Assembly: GCF_001245615.1 (NCBI RefSeq) | Contig: NZ_CWKH01000001.1 | Location: 3,162,001-3,226,000, forward strand | DNA: 64,000 nucleotides | Source: Mycolicibacterium neworleansense | GTDB lineage: Bacteria; Actinomycetota; Actinomycetes; Mycobacteriales; Mycobacteriaceae | Direction: 5' to 3' | Part shown: positions 17,780 through 25,204 of the stretch, in pieces | How the letters are laid out: every line of letters starts with the position of its first letter | Numbering within the stretch: position 1 is the stretch's first letter | Notes under the pieces: generated by a model | The model's database searches: none | The model's input: only the letters and a program-made list of their open reading frames with translations | Told to the model about the DNA's origin: nothing | Position numbers and translations under genes: made by a program

Positions 17780-18244
17780 TCAGGTGCCGAACACCAGCGA
17801 CACCAGCCGCGCCAGTCCAAGGTCGGCGCCGGAGATCAGCGCGACCATGAACACCAGGAAGACCAGCACCACCGTGGTGTAGCTGACCATCTGCTTGCGG
17901 TTCGGCCAGATCACCTTGCGGAGCTCGGCAACGACCTGCCGCAGGTAGTTGACGACGAACATGATCGGGTTCCGCGACGGGCCGGTCTTCTTGGCCTTCG
18001 CGTTCTTCTTGGCCTTCGACTTACCGGTTTCGGCCGTGGCATCGTCGCTCGACGCGTCGCCCTCGGCGGCCTCGTCACTGTCGGCCTCAGCAGCCACGCC
18101 ACGACGGGTCCGCTTGCCGGTCGGGCGCAGCGGCCGGGTCACCACCGCGGTCTGACCGTGGGTGGTGTCCGTTGCCCCGGTATCGGTGCCAGCGTCGGTT
18201 CCAGTGTCGTCTGCGGAGCCGGCACCTTCGCGCTCGTCGCTCAC
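17780..18244 (-). CDS. secE: Preprotein translocase subunit SecE
   Basis: A 154-residue SecE with an extended, charged N-terminus (about 85 residues). The conserved amphipathic helix is NYLRQVVAELRKVIWPNRKQM, and one transmembrane helix follows (TTVVLVFLVFMVALISGAD). It stabilises SecY in the plasma membrane. GTG 18244 (VSDEREGAG) is preferred because GAAAGGC lies just upstream; further in-frame starts exist up to 18292 but are not needed. It is followed by nusG. Confidence 0.93.
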   Translation of the reverse strand: MSDEREGAGSADDTGTDAGTDTGATDTTHGQTAVVTRPLRPTGKRTRRGVAAEADSDEAAEGDASSDDATAETGKSKAKKNAKAKKTGPSRNPIMFVVNYLRQVVAELRKVIWPNRKQMVSYTTVVLVFLVFMVALISGADLGLARLVSLVFGT

Positions 18245-18314
18245 CGCATGCCTTTCATCCTGGTTTGTGTGGTCACCTTCCAGTGTCCACACGTTGTCGA
18301 GTATTCAGTTTGAG

Positions 18315-18387
<73 letters not shown>

Positions 18388-18525
18388 CTGTTGGTGACTG
18401 CTGGCGCTTTCGTCACCGTACTGCGCGAGGCTTACACAATTCGCGCGCTCCCCGATCGCTCATGGTCAAGCCGACGGACAGCGCGCTGAAATGGGAAAAA
18501 CCCCGAGTGCCGAGTGTACCCCGGC

Positions 18526-18553
18526 GTGGGTGCCAGACACTAATCGCACCCAC
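18526..18553 (-). terminator. Hairpin after hadC
   Basis: Inverted repeat GTGGGTGC (18526-18533) and GCACCCAC (18546-18553) with a 12-nt loop, 9 bp beyond the hadC stop. No U-run follows, so it may be a weak or processing hairpin at the end of the rpmG-hadABC message. A TACACT hexamer at 18513-18518 (minus strand) just downstream could be the -10 for tRNA-Trp and secE. Confidence 0.45.
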
Positions 18554-18561
18554 TTTGACAG

Positions 18562-19071
18562 CTACTCCCCGGCTGCCTTCCGCACGACCTTGCCGGTTTC
18601 GGGATCCCACTTCACCTGGATGGAATCGTCGGCGTCGTGTCCCATCATCGTGGTGATGGCTTCCAGGACCACCTCACCGTTGTCGTCGGTGCAGACGTTG
18701 TGGGTGACGACGATGTCGGCGCCGAAACGCTCCTCGACCGAAGTGATCTCCATGACCGCGTGCAGCTGATCGCCGGCCTTGAGCGGCTTGCGGTAGAGGA
18801 ATTTCTGGTCGACCTGAACGATCTGCTTGGTCTCCATGCCGACGTCGACGTTCTGGAAGAAGTGCTCCTGCACCAGCAGCGCCAAGGTGGAAGCGAAGGT
18901 GAGCGGGGCGACCAGGGTGTCGTGACCGAGCTCCGCGGCGGCAGCCTCGTCGTGGCTGGCCGGGTCCATCGCCTTGACGGCCTTGGCGTACTGACGGATC
19001 TGCTCGCGGCCGATCAGGAAAGGGTGCGGATACTTCCAGACCATTCCGCGGATATCAGCCTTGAGTGCCAT
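18562..19071 (-). CDS. hadC: (3R)-hydroxyacyl-ACP dehydratase subunit HadC
   Basis: A 169-residue hot-dog-fold subunit. HadC pairs with catalytic HadB to form the FAS-II dehydratase that handles long meromycolate intermediates in the cytoplasm. It contains PFLIGREQIRQYAKAVKAMDP, LVAPLTFASTLALLVQEHF and IVQVDQKFLYRKPLKAGDQL, all closely paralleling HadA. Like HadA it lacks the hydratase-2 catalytic Asp/His pair. ATG 19071 (MALKADIRG) with AAGGAGTTC upstream is chosen over an unconserved upstream extension. It is the last gene of rpmG-hadABC, 13 bp after hadB. Confidence 0.95.
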   Translation of the reverse strand: MALKADIRGMVWKYPHPFLIGREQIRQYAKAVKAMDPASHDEAAAAELGHDTLVAPLTFASTLALLVQEHFFQNVDVGMETKQIVQVDQKFLYRKPLKAGDQLHAVMEITSVEERFGADIVVTHNVCTDDNGEVVLEAITTMMGHDADDSIQVKWDPETGKVVRKAAGE

Positions 19072-19084
19072 GGCCCAGAACTCC

Positions 19085-19513
19085 TTATGCCAGTTTTGCG
19101 GTCGCGATGGCGCGCCCGAAGATCTTCTTTCCGCCTGCGGTCGCCGAGATGGCGATGGTGACCAGGTTCTCTTCGGGATCGACGGACTTGACGCGCCCGT
19201 TGAAGACGATCTCAGCTCCGACACCGTCATTGGGGACGGGCACGACGGCGGTGAACCGGACGTTGTACTCGGTCACGGCGGCCGGATCGCCGACCCATTC
19301 GGTGACGTAGCCGCCACCGAGGCCCATGGTGAGCATGCCGTGAGCGATCGCGGTGTCGAGGCCGACCTGCTTGGCGATCTCGTCGTCCCAGTGGATCGGG
19401 TTGAGGTCACCGGACACACCGGCGTAGTTGACCAGATCTCCACGGGTCAGCGGGATCACCCGCTCCGGGAGCGTGTCGCCGACCTTGACCGAACTGAACT
19501 CGCGCAGCGCCAT
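19085..19513 (-). CDS. hadB: (3R)-hydroxyacyl-ACP dehydratase catalytic subunit HadB
   Basis: A 142-residue MaoC/hydratase-2 hot-dog protein, the catalytic partner of HadA and HadC in mycolic acid chain elongation. It contains the active-site segment SGDLNPIHWDDEIAKQVGLDTAIAHGMLTMG, with catalytic Asp and His in DLNPIH. Length matches the M. tuberculosis enzyme. Its ATG overlaps the hadA TGA by one base (TGATG), indicating coupled translation. Confidence 0.97.
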   Translation of the reverse strand: MALREFSSVKVGDTLPERVIPLTRGDLVNYAGVSGDLNPIHWDDEIAKQVGLDTAIAHGMLTMGLGGGYVTEWVGDPAAVTEYNVRFTAVVPVPNDGVGAEIVFNGRVKSVDPEENLVTIAISATAGGKKIFGRAIATAKLA

Positions 19514-19977
19514 CAGTTAAAACCCTCTTCTCCGTCACCCGCACGCCCGGCCAGGGTCGTGTAGGCCTCCTGGACCACCTCACCTTTGTCGTTGGTGATG
19601 ATGTTCTTGGTCACGATGATGTCGGTGCCGTGCGCCTTGCGCACGGAATGCACGTAGACGTCGCAGTACAGCTTGTCCCCGGCCTTGACCGGTTTGAGAA
19701 ACTTCAGCTCCTGGTCGACCTGGACGATCTGAGCGTCCTGAATGCCGATCTCGGCCCACTCGAAGAAGGCCCACTGCGCCTGGTAACCGAAAATGCAGAT
19801 AAAGGTCAGCGGCGCCAGCACCGAGTCGTATCCGAGCTCAGCGGCGGCAGCCTCGTCGTGGTAGAACGCGCCGTCGTTCTTGACCGCGATCGCATGCTCG
19901 CGGATCTTCTCGCGCCCGACCTCGTAGTGCTCAGGATGCCGGTAGTGCATCCCGACGATGCTGGTCGAAAGAGCCAC
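19513..19977 (-). CDS. hadA: (3R)-hydroxyacyl-ACP dehydratase subunit HadA
   Basis: A 154-residue hot-dog subunit that binds substrate and stabilises HadB in the HadAB dehydratase of FAS-II. It contains YEVGREKIREHAIAV, LAPLTFICIFGYQAQWAFF and IVQVDQELKFLKPVKAGDKL. HadA is the target region of thiacetazone and isoxyl; the Cys in TFICIFG is at the position reported to be modified. It starts 9 bp after rpmG and overlaps hadB by one base. Confidence 0.97.
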   Translation of the reverse strand: MALSTSIVGMHYRHPEHYEVGREKIREHAIAVKNDGAFYHDEAAAAELGYDSVLAPLTFICIFGYQAQWAFFEWAEIGIQDAQIVQVDQELKFLKPVKAGDKLYCDVYVHSVRKAHGTDIIVTKNIITNDKGEVVQEAYTTLAGRAGDGEEGFN

Positions 19978-19986
19978 AGCGAATGG

Positions 19987-20154
19987 CTATCGCGACTCTT
20001 TGTGCGGCTGGTGGGTGCCGCAGTTGGGGCAGAACTTCTTGATCTCGAGCCGGTCGGGATCGTTGCGGCGGTTCTTCTTGGTGATGTAGTTGCGGTGCTT
20101 GCACACCTCGCACGCCAAAGTGATCTTCGGCCGTACGTCGGTACTCGACGCCAC
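19987..20154 (-). CDS. rpmG: 50S ribosomal protein L33, zinc-binding form
   Basis: A 55-residue L33 starting at GTG 20154 and ending at TAG 19987. It reads [20 protein letters not shown] near the start and carries two CxxC pairs (Cys 15/18 and Cys 42/45), the zinc-ribbon C+ form. It contains [20 protein letters not shown]. It is the first gene of the rpmG-hadABC operon, 9 bp before hadA, as in other mycobacteria. Confidence 0.95.
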
Positions 20155-20200
20155 GTCAGTTCTCCCTGCTCAAAATCACGCTCTGCTTTTGATGTTCCTG

Positions 20201-20274
20201 TAGCGGTGGGGAGGCTCGATCTCCCGACCTCACGATTATGAGTCGTGCGCTCTAACCAGCTGAGCTACACCGCC
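20201..20274 (-). tRNA. tRNA-Met (CAT)
   Basis: A 74-nt minus-strand cloverleaf. The 5' end GGCGGTG pairs with CACCGCT (one G-U) plus discriminator A. The D arm is GCTCAGCTGGTTAGAGC and the anticodon stem-loop has ACTCATAAT. G1 paired in the acceptor and the non-initiator anticodon stem fit elongator Met. Confidence 0.94.
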
Positions 20275-20280
20275 CCGATC

Positions 20281-20308
20281 GACGCGGGCGGGGCTCCGCC
20301 CGGGCGTC
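20281..20308 (-). other. GC-rich hairpin between tRNA-Met and tRNA-Thr
   Basis: GACGCGGGCGG (20281-20291) pairs with CCGCCC-gg-GCGTC (20296-20308) around a GGCT loop, 11 bp with a 2-nt bulge. It probably marks a processing or pause site in a dicistronic tRNA transcript. Confidence 0.4.
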
Positions 20309-20313
20309 CACCG

Positions 20314-20386
20314 AGCCCCCTAACGGAATCGAACCGTTGACCTTTTCCTTACCATGGAAACGCTCTGCCGACTGAGCTAAGGGGGC
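20314..20386 (-). tRNA. tRNA-Thr (GGT)
   Basis: A 73-nt minus-strand cloverleaf. Acceptor GCCCCCT pairs with AGGGGGC and the discriminator is T. The D arm is GCTCAGTCGGCAGAGC. Anticodon stem TTTCC/GGAAA encloses loop ATGGTAA, giving anticodon GGT. A TACCCT hexamer at 20422-20427 (minus strand) is a plausible -10 for the tRNA transcript. Confidence 0.95.
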
Positions 20387-20431
20387 TTGTCCCGCGGCGT
20401 TGCGGCTGCGGGGCCTTAAAGAGGGTACAAC

Positions 20432-20479
20432 CTCCCCGGCAGCCGCACCAAACCGCAGGTCAATGCGGCCGCCGGGGAG
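20432..20479 (-). terminator. Hairpin downstream of hmp
   Basis: CTCCCCGGC (20432-20440) and GCCGGGGAG (20471-20479) are 9-bp inverted arms, with a second inner pair CCGC (20443-20446)/GCGG (20465-20468). It lies 17 bp beyond the hmp stop and separates hmp from tRNA-Thr. It lacks a U-run, as is usual for mycobacterial terminator candidates. Confidence 0.5.
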
Positions 20480-20496
20480 CTGTTTTGCCTGTTCGG

Positions 20497-21732
20497 CTAG
20501 TCCAGGAGCCAATCGTTGGGTGCGAACAGCTCGCAGTGCACCCGCTCGTGGGCGATTCCGCGGTCACTCAGTTGGGCGCGGACCGCCTCGATGAATCCGG
20601 CCCCACCGCACAGGTAGTACGCGGCGTCAGCGGGCAGTTCGATGCCGTCGAGCTTGAGCAGCCCGGCATGCACGCCCGGAGCGCCCGCGGTCACGCCGTC
20701 CTCGTACCAGAGGTCGAGGCTCGCGTTGGGCAATGCGTCGATCAGCTCGTGCTGACGCTCGCGCAGCGGATGGACGCTGTCGCCGCGGTCGGCATGCAGG
20801 ACTCGGACGTGAGCGTCGGGCGCCTCGGCGGCCAGGAATTCCAGGATCCCGACCATCGGGGTGATCCCGATACCTGCCGACACCAGCACCAGCGGACCGT
20901 CGGGCCGGCCGCCGTTGTACAGGTCGCCGAAGGGCACCGTGACATCGAGCAGGTCGCCGACGCACAGATTGGCGCGGATCCAGGAGGACACCTCGCCGGC
21001 GGGCTGGTCGGCTACGGCGTCGACGGGCTTGACCGCAAACGTCAGATCGGTGGATCCCGGTGCGCCGACGAGGCTGTACTGCCGTAGCTGACGGGCACCG
21101 TCGGGCAGCGTCACGCCGACCGAGACATATTGTCCGGCAGCGAATTTGACGGGCTCGGCGGCGCGGACGGTGACCAGCACGGCACCGGACGGGTCGTCGA
21201 CCCGGGAGACGACGCGCAGCCGGCGGAACACGTCACCGGGCTCGACGCCGGCACCCGCGTACAGGTCGCGCTCCAGCGCGATCAGGGTGTCGGCCATGAT
21301 CCAGTAGACCCGGTCCCAGGCCTGCGCCACCTCGGCGGTCACGGTCTCTGCGCCCAGCACCTCGACGATCGCGGCGAAGAGGTTGTCGTGAACGATCGGG
21401 TACTGGTCGGCGGTGATGCCGAGCGAGGCGTGCTTGTGACCGATGCGGGCCAGCAGGGCCGACGGGTGCGGCAGGTCGGGGTTGACCAGATGGGTGGCGA
21501 ACGTGGCGATCGAGGCCGCCAGTGCGCGCTGCTGGGCGCCCTGGGCCTGGTTGCCGCGGTTGAACAGGTTGCGCAGCAACTCGGGGTGGTTGGCAAACAG
21601 CCGCCGATAGAACTCCGAAGTGATCTCGTCGATGTGCGCACCGATGAGAGGCAATGTCGCCGAGACGATTTCGGCGTGGTGCGGCTCGAGTTCGTCGCGT
21701 ACCGCGGACGGCTCGGGGCTGGTGACGGTCAT
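20497..21732 (-). CDS. hmp: Flavohemoprotein (nitric oxide dioxygenase)
   Basis: A 411-residue flavohemoglobin that oxidises NO to nitrate with O2 and NAD(P)H. The globin domain (residues about 12-145) has the B10 Tyr in FYRRLFANHPEL and the proximal His in RIGHKHASLGITADQYPIV. The FAD domain has RQYSLVG. The NAD domain has SAGIGITPM and YYLCGGAGFIEAV. Its ATG overlaps the nsrR stop (ATGA), so it is co-translated with its probable NO-sensing repressor. Induction by nitrosative stress is inferred from this pairing and the operator upstream of nsrR. Confidence 0.95.
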   Translation of the reverse strand: MTVTSPEPSAVRDELEPHHAEIVSATLPLIGAHIDEITSEFYRRLFANHPELLRNLFNRGNQAQGAQQRALAASIATFATHLVNPDLPHPSALLARIGHKHASLGITADQYPIVHDNLFAAIVEVLGAETVTAEVAQAWDRVYWIMADTLIALERDLYAGAGVEPGDVFRRLRVVSRVDDPSGAVLVTVRAAEPVKFAAGQYVSVGVTLPDGARQLRQYSLVGAPGSTDLTFAVKPVDAVADQPAGEVSSWIRANLCVGDLLDVTVPFGDLYNGGRPDGPLVLVSAGIGITPMVGILEFLAAEAPDAHVRVLHADRGDSVHPLRERQHELIDALPNASLDLWYEDGVTAGAPGVHAGLLKLDGIELPADAAYYLCGGAGFIEAVRAQLSDRGIAHERVHCELFAPNDWLLD

Positions 21733-22178
21733 CGGAGATTCCCTTCAGTTGTGAGTTGTAAAACAATCGGCAGGCGGGTGTCTGCCGTCAGGTCTGTCAC
21801 GGTGTAGCGGTCGAGCTCGCGGTAGAACGCCTCCTTGGCGTCGGCCAGGACACGGCGCAGGCGACAGGCCGCGATCAGCGGGCACGGGGATTCCCCGCCG
21901 CATTCGATGACCTCGCGGTCGCCTTCGAGTTCGCGCACCAGCCAGCCGATCGAGGCGGTGCGTCCGGCTTCGGTGAGCACCAATCCCCCGACCCGGCCCC
22001 GCCGGGCGTGCACCATGCCGAGCTCGGAGAGCTTGGACACCGCCTTGGCGACGTGATGCTCGGACGCGTTGGCTCCCGAGGCGATGGTGCGGGTGGTGAT
22101 GCGCCGGTCCTCGGATTCACCCGAGGACAGCAGCATCAGCGTGCGCAGTCCTAGGTCGGTGAACCGGGTGAGGTGCAT
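21729..22178 (-). CDS. nsrR: Rrf2-family nitric oxide-sensing repressor NsrR
   Basis: A 149-residue Rrf2 regulator. The winged helix-turn-helix includes RTIASGANASEHHVAKAVSKL and a wing RGRVGGLVL. Three cysteines, Cys 93, 99 and 105 (ECGGESPCPLIAAC), plus Asp 8 (RFTDLG) match the [4Fe-4S] ligand set known for Streptomyces NsrR. The first gene of the nsrR-hmp operon, it overlaps hmp by 4 nt. An inverted repeat CGCAT-N5-ATGCG lies 21 bp upstream of its ATG, consistent with autorepression relieved by NO. Confidence 0.9.
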   Translation of the reverse strand: MHLTRFTDLGLRTLMLLSSGESEDRRITTRTIASGANASEHHVAKAVSKLSELGMVHARRGRVGGLVLTEAGRTASIGWLVRELEGDREVIECGGESPCPLIAACRLRRVLADAKEAFYRELDRYTVTDLTADTRLPIVLQLTTEGNLR

Positions 22179-22198
22179 ACCGCTGACGCTAGTAATTC

Positions 22199-22213
22199 CG
22201 CATTTCAGATGCG
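22199..22213. promoter_or_regulatory. NsrR-type operator upstream of nsrR-hmp
   Basis: CGCAT (22199-22203) and ATGCG (22209-22213) flank TTCAG, an imperfectly extended AT-flanked dyad. The spacing and the GCATTT/ATGC core resemble published NsrR sites from other bacteria. It would overlap the nsrR promoter, where TACTAG just downstream could be the -10. Confidence 0.55.
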
Positions 22214-22302
22214 AGTTTTATGGATGTGGGTTCAAACACGTCATGACGTGCGGTTTTTGGACCTGCGCGGATACCCGGACTGAGCCGCAATAGTCTTGAC
22301 GC

Positions 22303-23028
22303 ATGTCCGAGCCCAAGGCCCAAGACCGCTTGTACTTCCGGCAGTTGCTGTCCGGTCGCGACTATGCGGCCGGAGACGTGATCGCCCAGCAGATGCGCAA
22401 CTTCTCCTACCTCATCGGCGACCGGGAGACCGGCGACGCCGTGGTGGTCGACCCTGCGTACGCGGCCAACGACCTCGTCGACGTGATCGAGAACGACGGC
22501 ATGCGCCTGGCGGGTGTGCTGGTCACCCATCACCACCCCGACCACGTCGGCGGCACGATGGCGGGCTTCTCCCTCAAGGGCCTCGCCGAGCTGCTGGAAC
22601 GTCAGAGCGTGCCGGTCCACGTCAACACCCATGAGGCCAACTGGGTCTCCCAGGTCACCGGGATTGCGCAGAGCGAGCTGACCGAGCACCAGCACGGCGA
22701 CACGGTGACCGTCGGCGACGTGCAGATCGAGCTACTGCATACGCCCGGCCACACCCCGGGCAGCCAGTGCTTCCTGGTGGGCGGCCGGCTGGTCGCCGGG
22801 GACACGTTGTTCCTCGACGGATGCGGGCGCACCGACTTTCCCGGCGGCAATGTCGACGACATGTTCCGCAGCCTGCAGGCGCTGGCGCAACTACCCGGAG
22901 ACCCGACCGTCTTCCCGGGGCACTGGTACTCCGAGGAACCGAGCGCTCCGCTCGACGAAGTCAAACGCAGCAACTACGTGTATCGGGCGTCGAACCTCGA
23001 CCAATGGCGCATGTTGATGGGCGGCTGA
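22303..23028 (+). CDS. Metallo-beta-lactamase-fold hydrolase, glyoxalase II-like
   Basis: A 241-residue MBL-fold dinuclear metal hydrolase, counterpart of Rv0634c. The metal motif is THHHPDHVGG (HxHxDH, near residues 73-82), then TPGHTPGSQCF, GDTLFLDGCGRTDFPGG and a C-terminal FPGHW. It lacks the glyoxalase II C-terminal substrate domain in full form, so the substrate may be another thioester or persulfide. It is cytosolic and divergent from nsrR. Confidence 0.85.
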   Translation: MSEPKAQDRLYFRQLLSGRDYAAGDVIAQQMRNFSYLIGDRETGDAVVVDPAYAANDLVDVIENDGMRLAGVLVTHHHPDHVGGTMAGFSLKGLAELLERQSVPVHVNTHEANWVSQVTGIAQSELTEHQHGDTVTVGDVQIELLHTPGHTPGSQCFLVGGRLVAGDTLFLDGCGRTDFPGGNVDDMFRSLQALAQLPGDPTVFPGHWYSEEPSAPLDEVKRSNYVYRASNLDQWRMLMGG

Positions 23029-23126
23029 TGAATCGTTCCAGCCGGACCGAGTACGGAATCCACTGAATTAACGGCGCCGCAACGGGGCAATTGCACCCTG
23101 TAGTGGGCCATCTGCCACGGATTTCG

Positions 23127-23154
23127 TTGACCAAACCGTTGCAATAGGAACTAT
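23127..23154 (+). promoter_or_regulatory. Promoter candidate TTGACC-N16-AACTAT
   Basis: TTGACC (23127-23132) and AACTAT (23149-23154) lie in the 239-bp gap before the DUF2235-like gene. The spacing is near ideal. The same gap holds a 7-bp inverted repeat, ACTGTCA (23220-23226) and TGACAGT (23245-23251), just before the gene's GTG, which could be an operator or leader hairpin. Confidence 0.4.
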
Positions 23155-23267
23155 GCGGCATTTTCCGCAATTCGAGTAGTGCAATACTCAGGACACCGCG
23201 CCCCCGACCCGGCAAAGTAACTGTCAGCAATATCGAGCAGTAGTTGACAGTCCCGCCGGGGGTCACC

Positions 23268-24257
23268 GTGAAGAACATCGTGCTGTGCTTCGACCACACT
23301 GATGAACATCCCGGACTACGCGACGCATCGAATACCGAGATGCTGTTTCGGTTGCTGGACGGCACCGATCAGCTGAACTGGTATCACAGCGGCGCGGCAA
23401 TGCGGCACGGCAGAAGAATCACGCCGGGCCGCCGTGGTGACGCCGCCAGCGAAGCGCGGGCGGCCATCGTCGAGGCATACCGATTCCTCGGAGAGTCGTG
23501 GGATCCCGGCGACCGGATCTTCGTGTTCGGCGGCGGCGAGGGCGGGCATCGAGCCGGGGAGCTGGCCACCCTGCTCGGCACGGTCGGTCTGCTGCCGGCC
23601 CACTCCGAAGACGTTCTGGAGTACGCGCTGGCCACCTACGTCCTGCCCCGCACGCCGCGCACGCCGCAGGACTGGCGGCAGATCAGGGTGCTGGCGGCCC
23701 AACTCGTCGGCGACCGTGACCCTGCCGTTCCGGTGCGGTTCGTCGGGCTGTGGAACGCGACGGCCACTCCCGGCACCAAGCAGCGGATGGGTCCGCTGCC
23801 GACCGTGCAAGCGGGCCGGCACGCGGTGGCGGTGGACGGCGGGCGCCGGACCATGCGGTACTGCGAACACCTCGACGAAGTCTGGTTCCGAGGAGGCCGC
23901 TGCGACGTCACCGGCGGCACCGGCGCGTGCTGGTCGCTGGCCGATATCGCGATGGACTGGATCTTGGACGGGGCGATCTCCGCGGGTCTTCAGGTGGTCG
24001 ACCACGGCGCCTGCCCCACTGATCTCGATGCGCTGGCCGGGTCCGCCCCGGCGATCGGCCGGTGCCGGCCGCCGCTGGATGCCAGGGTGCACGCCAGCGT
24101 CGAGGTGTATCTGCGTTCGCATCCGCACTATTGGCGGCGACTGCCCGCGCGTATCGAATGGGCCGATGCCGAATGGCTGGCCCGCGGTGAGCGCCTGGTG
24201 CACAGGCCGGTGACTCCGACGGTTCAGCACGACGTCCTCACCGCCGTCGCCTCATAG
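23268..24257 (+). CDS. DUF2235/Tle1-like alpha/beta hydrolase, catalytic triad lost
   Basis: A 329-residue protein that follows the order of landmarks of DUF2235 (Tle1-type phospholipases). Every catalytic landmark is altered. The N-terminal FDGT becomes FDHT (residues 8-11). The nucleophile elbow GFSRG becomes GGGEG (88-92), so Ser is Gly 90. WDT becomes WNA (162-164), so Asp is Asn 163. The WFxGxHxDVGG segment becomes WFRGGRCDVTGG (206-217), so His is Arg 211. Fold-supporting residues persist, and the reading frame is intact with normal GC, so this looks like a retained non-catalytic protein. GTG 23268 is preferred (GGGGGT upstream); TTG 23244 is an alternative. Role unknown. Confidence 0.65.
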   Translation: MKNIVLCFDHTDEHPGLRDASNTEMLFRLLDGTDQLNWYHSGAAMRHGRRITPGRRGDAASEARAAIVEAYRFLGESWDPGDRIFVFGGGEGGHRAGELATLLGTVGLLPAHSEDVLEYALATYVLPRTPRTPQDWRQIRVLAAQLVGDRDPAVPVRFVGLWNATATPGTKQRMGPLPTVQAGRHAVAVDGGRRTMRYCEHLDEVWFRGGRCDVTGGTGACWSLADIAMDWILDGAISAGLQVVDHGACPTDLDALAGSAPAIGRCRPPLDARVHASVEVYLRSHPHYWRRLPARIEWADAEWLARGERLVHRPVTPTVQHDVLTAVAS

Positions 24258-24329
24258 TTCCCTGCTTTTGGCTGAAGTTTGCTGAGCCGGACCGCTGCCC
24301 CCGCTGAAAGTCCGTGATATACCCACTTG

Positions 24330-25181
24330 GTGGGGATCATCGATTCAGTCACGGAGCGGGGGCGTGAGTTGGCTAGTTTCGAACCGGGTGCATGGACTGC
24401 GCTCGCAGCATGGGTGGCGATCATCGTCGTCGTCATCGCGTTGATCTATGCCTGGCGGCAGTATCTGAAGGCCAAGGAGCGGCAGGCCGAGCTGACCCAG
24501 CCCAACGTGTCGATGTTCATGGAACCCAGCAGTGCCGATTGGCATCTGATCGAACTGGTCGTCCGTAATTACGGACAGCGGCCCGCGTACGGATTGCGGT
24601 TCGAATTCGCGAACCCGCCGACGGTCGGCAAGTACGAAAGCTCTTACGACGACAACTTCGTCGACATCGTGCCGCTGAATCTGCCCGCCGAGATTCCATA
24701 TCTGGCGCCGTCGCAGGAGTGGCGCATCGTGTGGGATTCGGCGCTGGACCGCAAGCAACTGGGTGAGGCGATCGCGTCCCGGTTCGACGGAGCGGTCACC
24801 TATTACGACGAGCCCGGCTCCCCGGGAAAGCCCAGTGGCCGCAAGCTGCGCAACACCGCGGTGCTGGATTGGGCGACGCTGCCTCCGGTGGACCGCATGG
24901 AGCTGCTGACCACTCATGATCAGGCCCGGCGAGAGAAGCAGAAGCTGGAGTTGTTGCGCGGCGTGCTGACGTATTTCCAGTACGCGGCCAAAGAGACCGA
25001 CGAGCAGAAGCTGCGGAACGAGATCAACCGCATCAACGCATTAGGTGCCGAGGCGCGGGCCCGCTGGCGTGACCGCTACGAGGCCAGTCACGACGATGAC
25101 GACGACGATTACGACGATGACGATCCCGAGACCGATCTGATCAAGCCGGCAACAACCTCCGGCAGGCGTCATCGGGCCTGA
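24330..25181 (+). CDS. Membrane-anchored protein with acidic C-terminal tail (unknown function)
   Basis: A 283-residue protein. Residues about 20-42 form one transmembrane helix (ALAAWVAIIVVVIALIYAW) followed by a basic stop-transfer. A soluble beta-rich domain of ~130 residues follows, then a coiled-coil-like helix (RREKQKLELLRGVL). The tail is a nearly pure Asp tract of about 13 residues with two Tyr interruptions, then TDLIKPATTSGRRHRA. No family is recognised. It sits at the position of Rv0633c (from memory 279 aa). TATACC (24318-24323) would give a transcript starting at GTG 24330, i.e. leaderless; TTG 24327 is an alternative. Confidence 0.65.
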   Translation: MGIIDSVTERGRELASFEPGAWTALAAWVAIIVVVIALIYAWRQYLKAKERQAELTQPNVSMFMEPSSADWHLIELVVRNYGQRPAYGLRFEFANPPTVGKYESSYDDNFVDIVPLNLPAEIPYLAPSQEWRIVWDSALDRKQLGEAIASRFDGAVTYYDEPGSPGKPSGRKLRNTAVLDWATLPPVDRMELLTTHDQARREKQKLELLRGVLTYFQYAAKETDEQKLRNEINRINALGAEARARWRDRYEASHDDDDDDYDDDDPETDLIKPATTSGRRHRA

Positions 25182-25204
25182 GGCCACTCGCTAGCATCGG
25201 TGCG

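Noticed and set aside
20201..20386. The tRNA pair as an integration site for a mobile element
   Set aside because: No integrase gene and no duplicated tRNA 3' end are seen nearby; the order is the conserved mycobacterial one.
25090..25125. Repeated gacgac-type triplets as a DNA repeat or CRISPR-like array
   Set aside because: They are in frame and simply encode the Asp-rich tail; there are no spacers.
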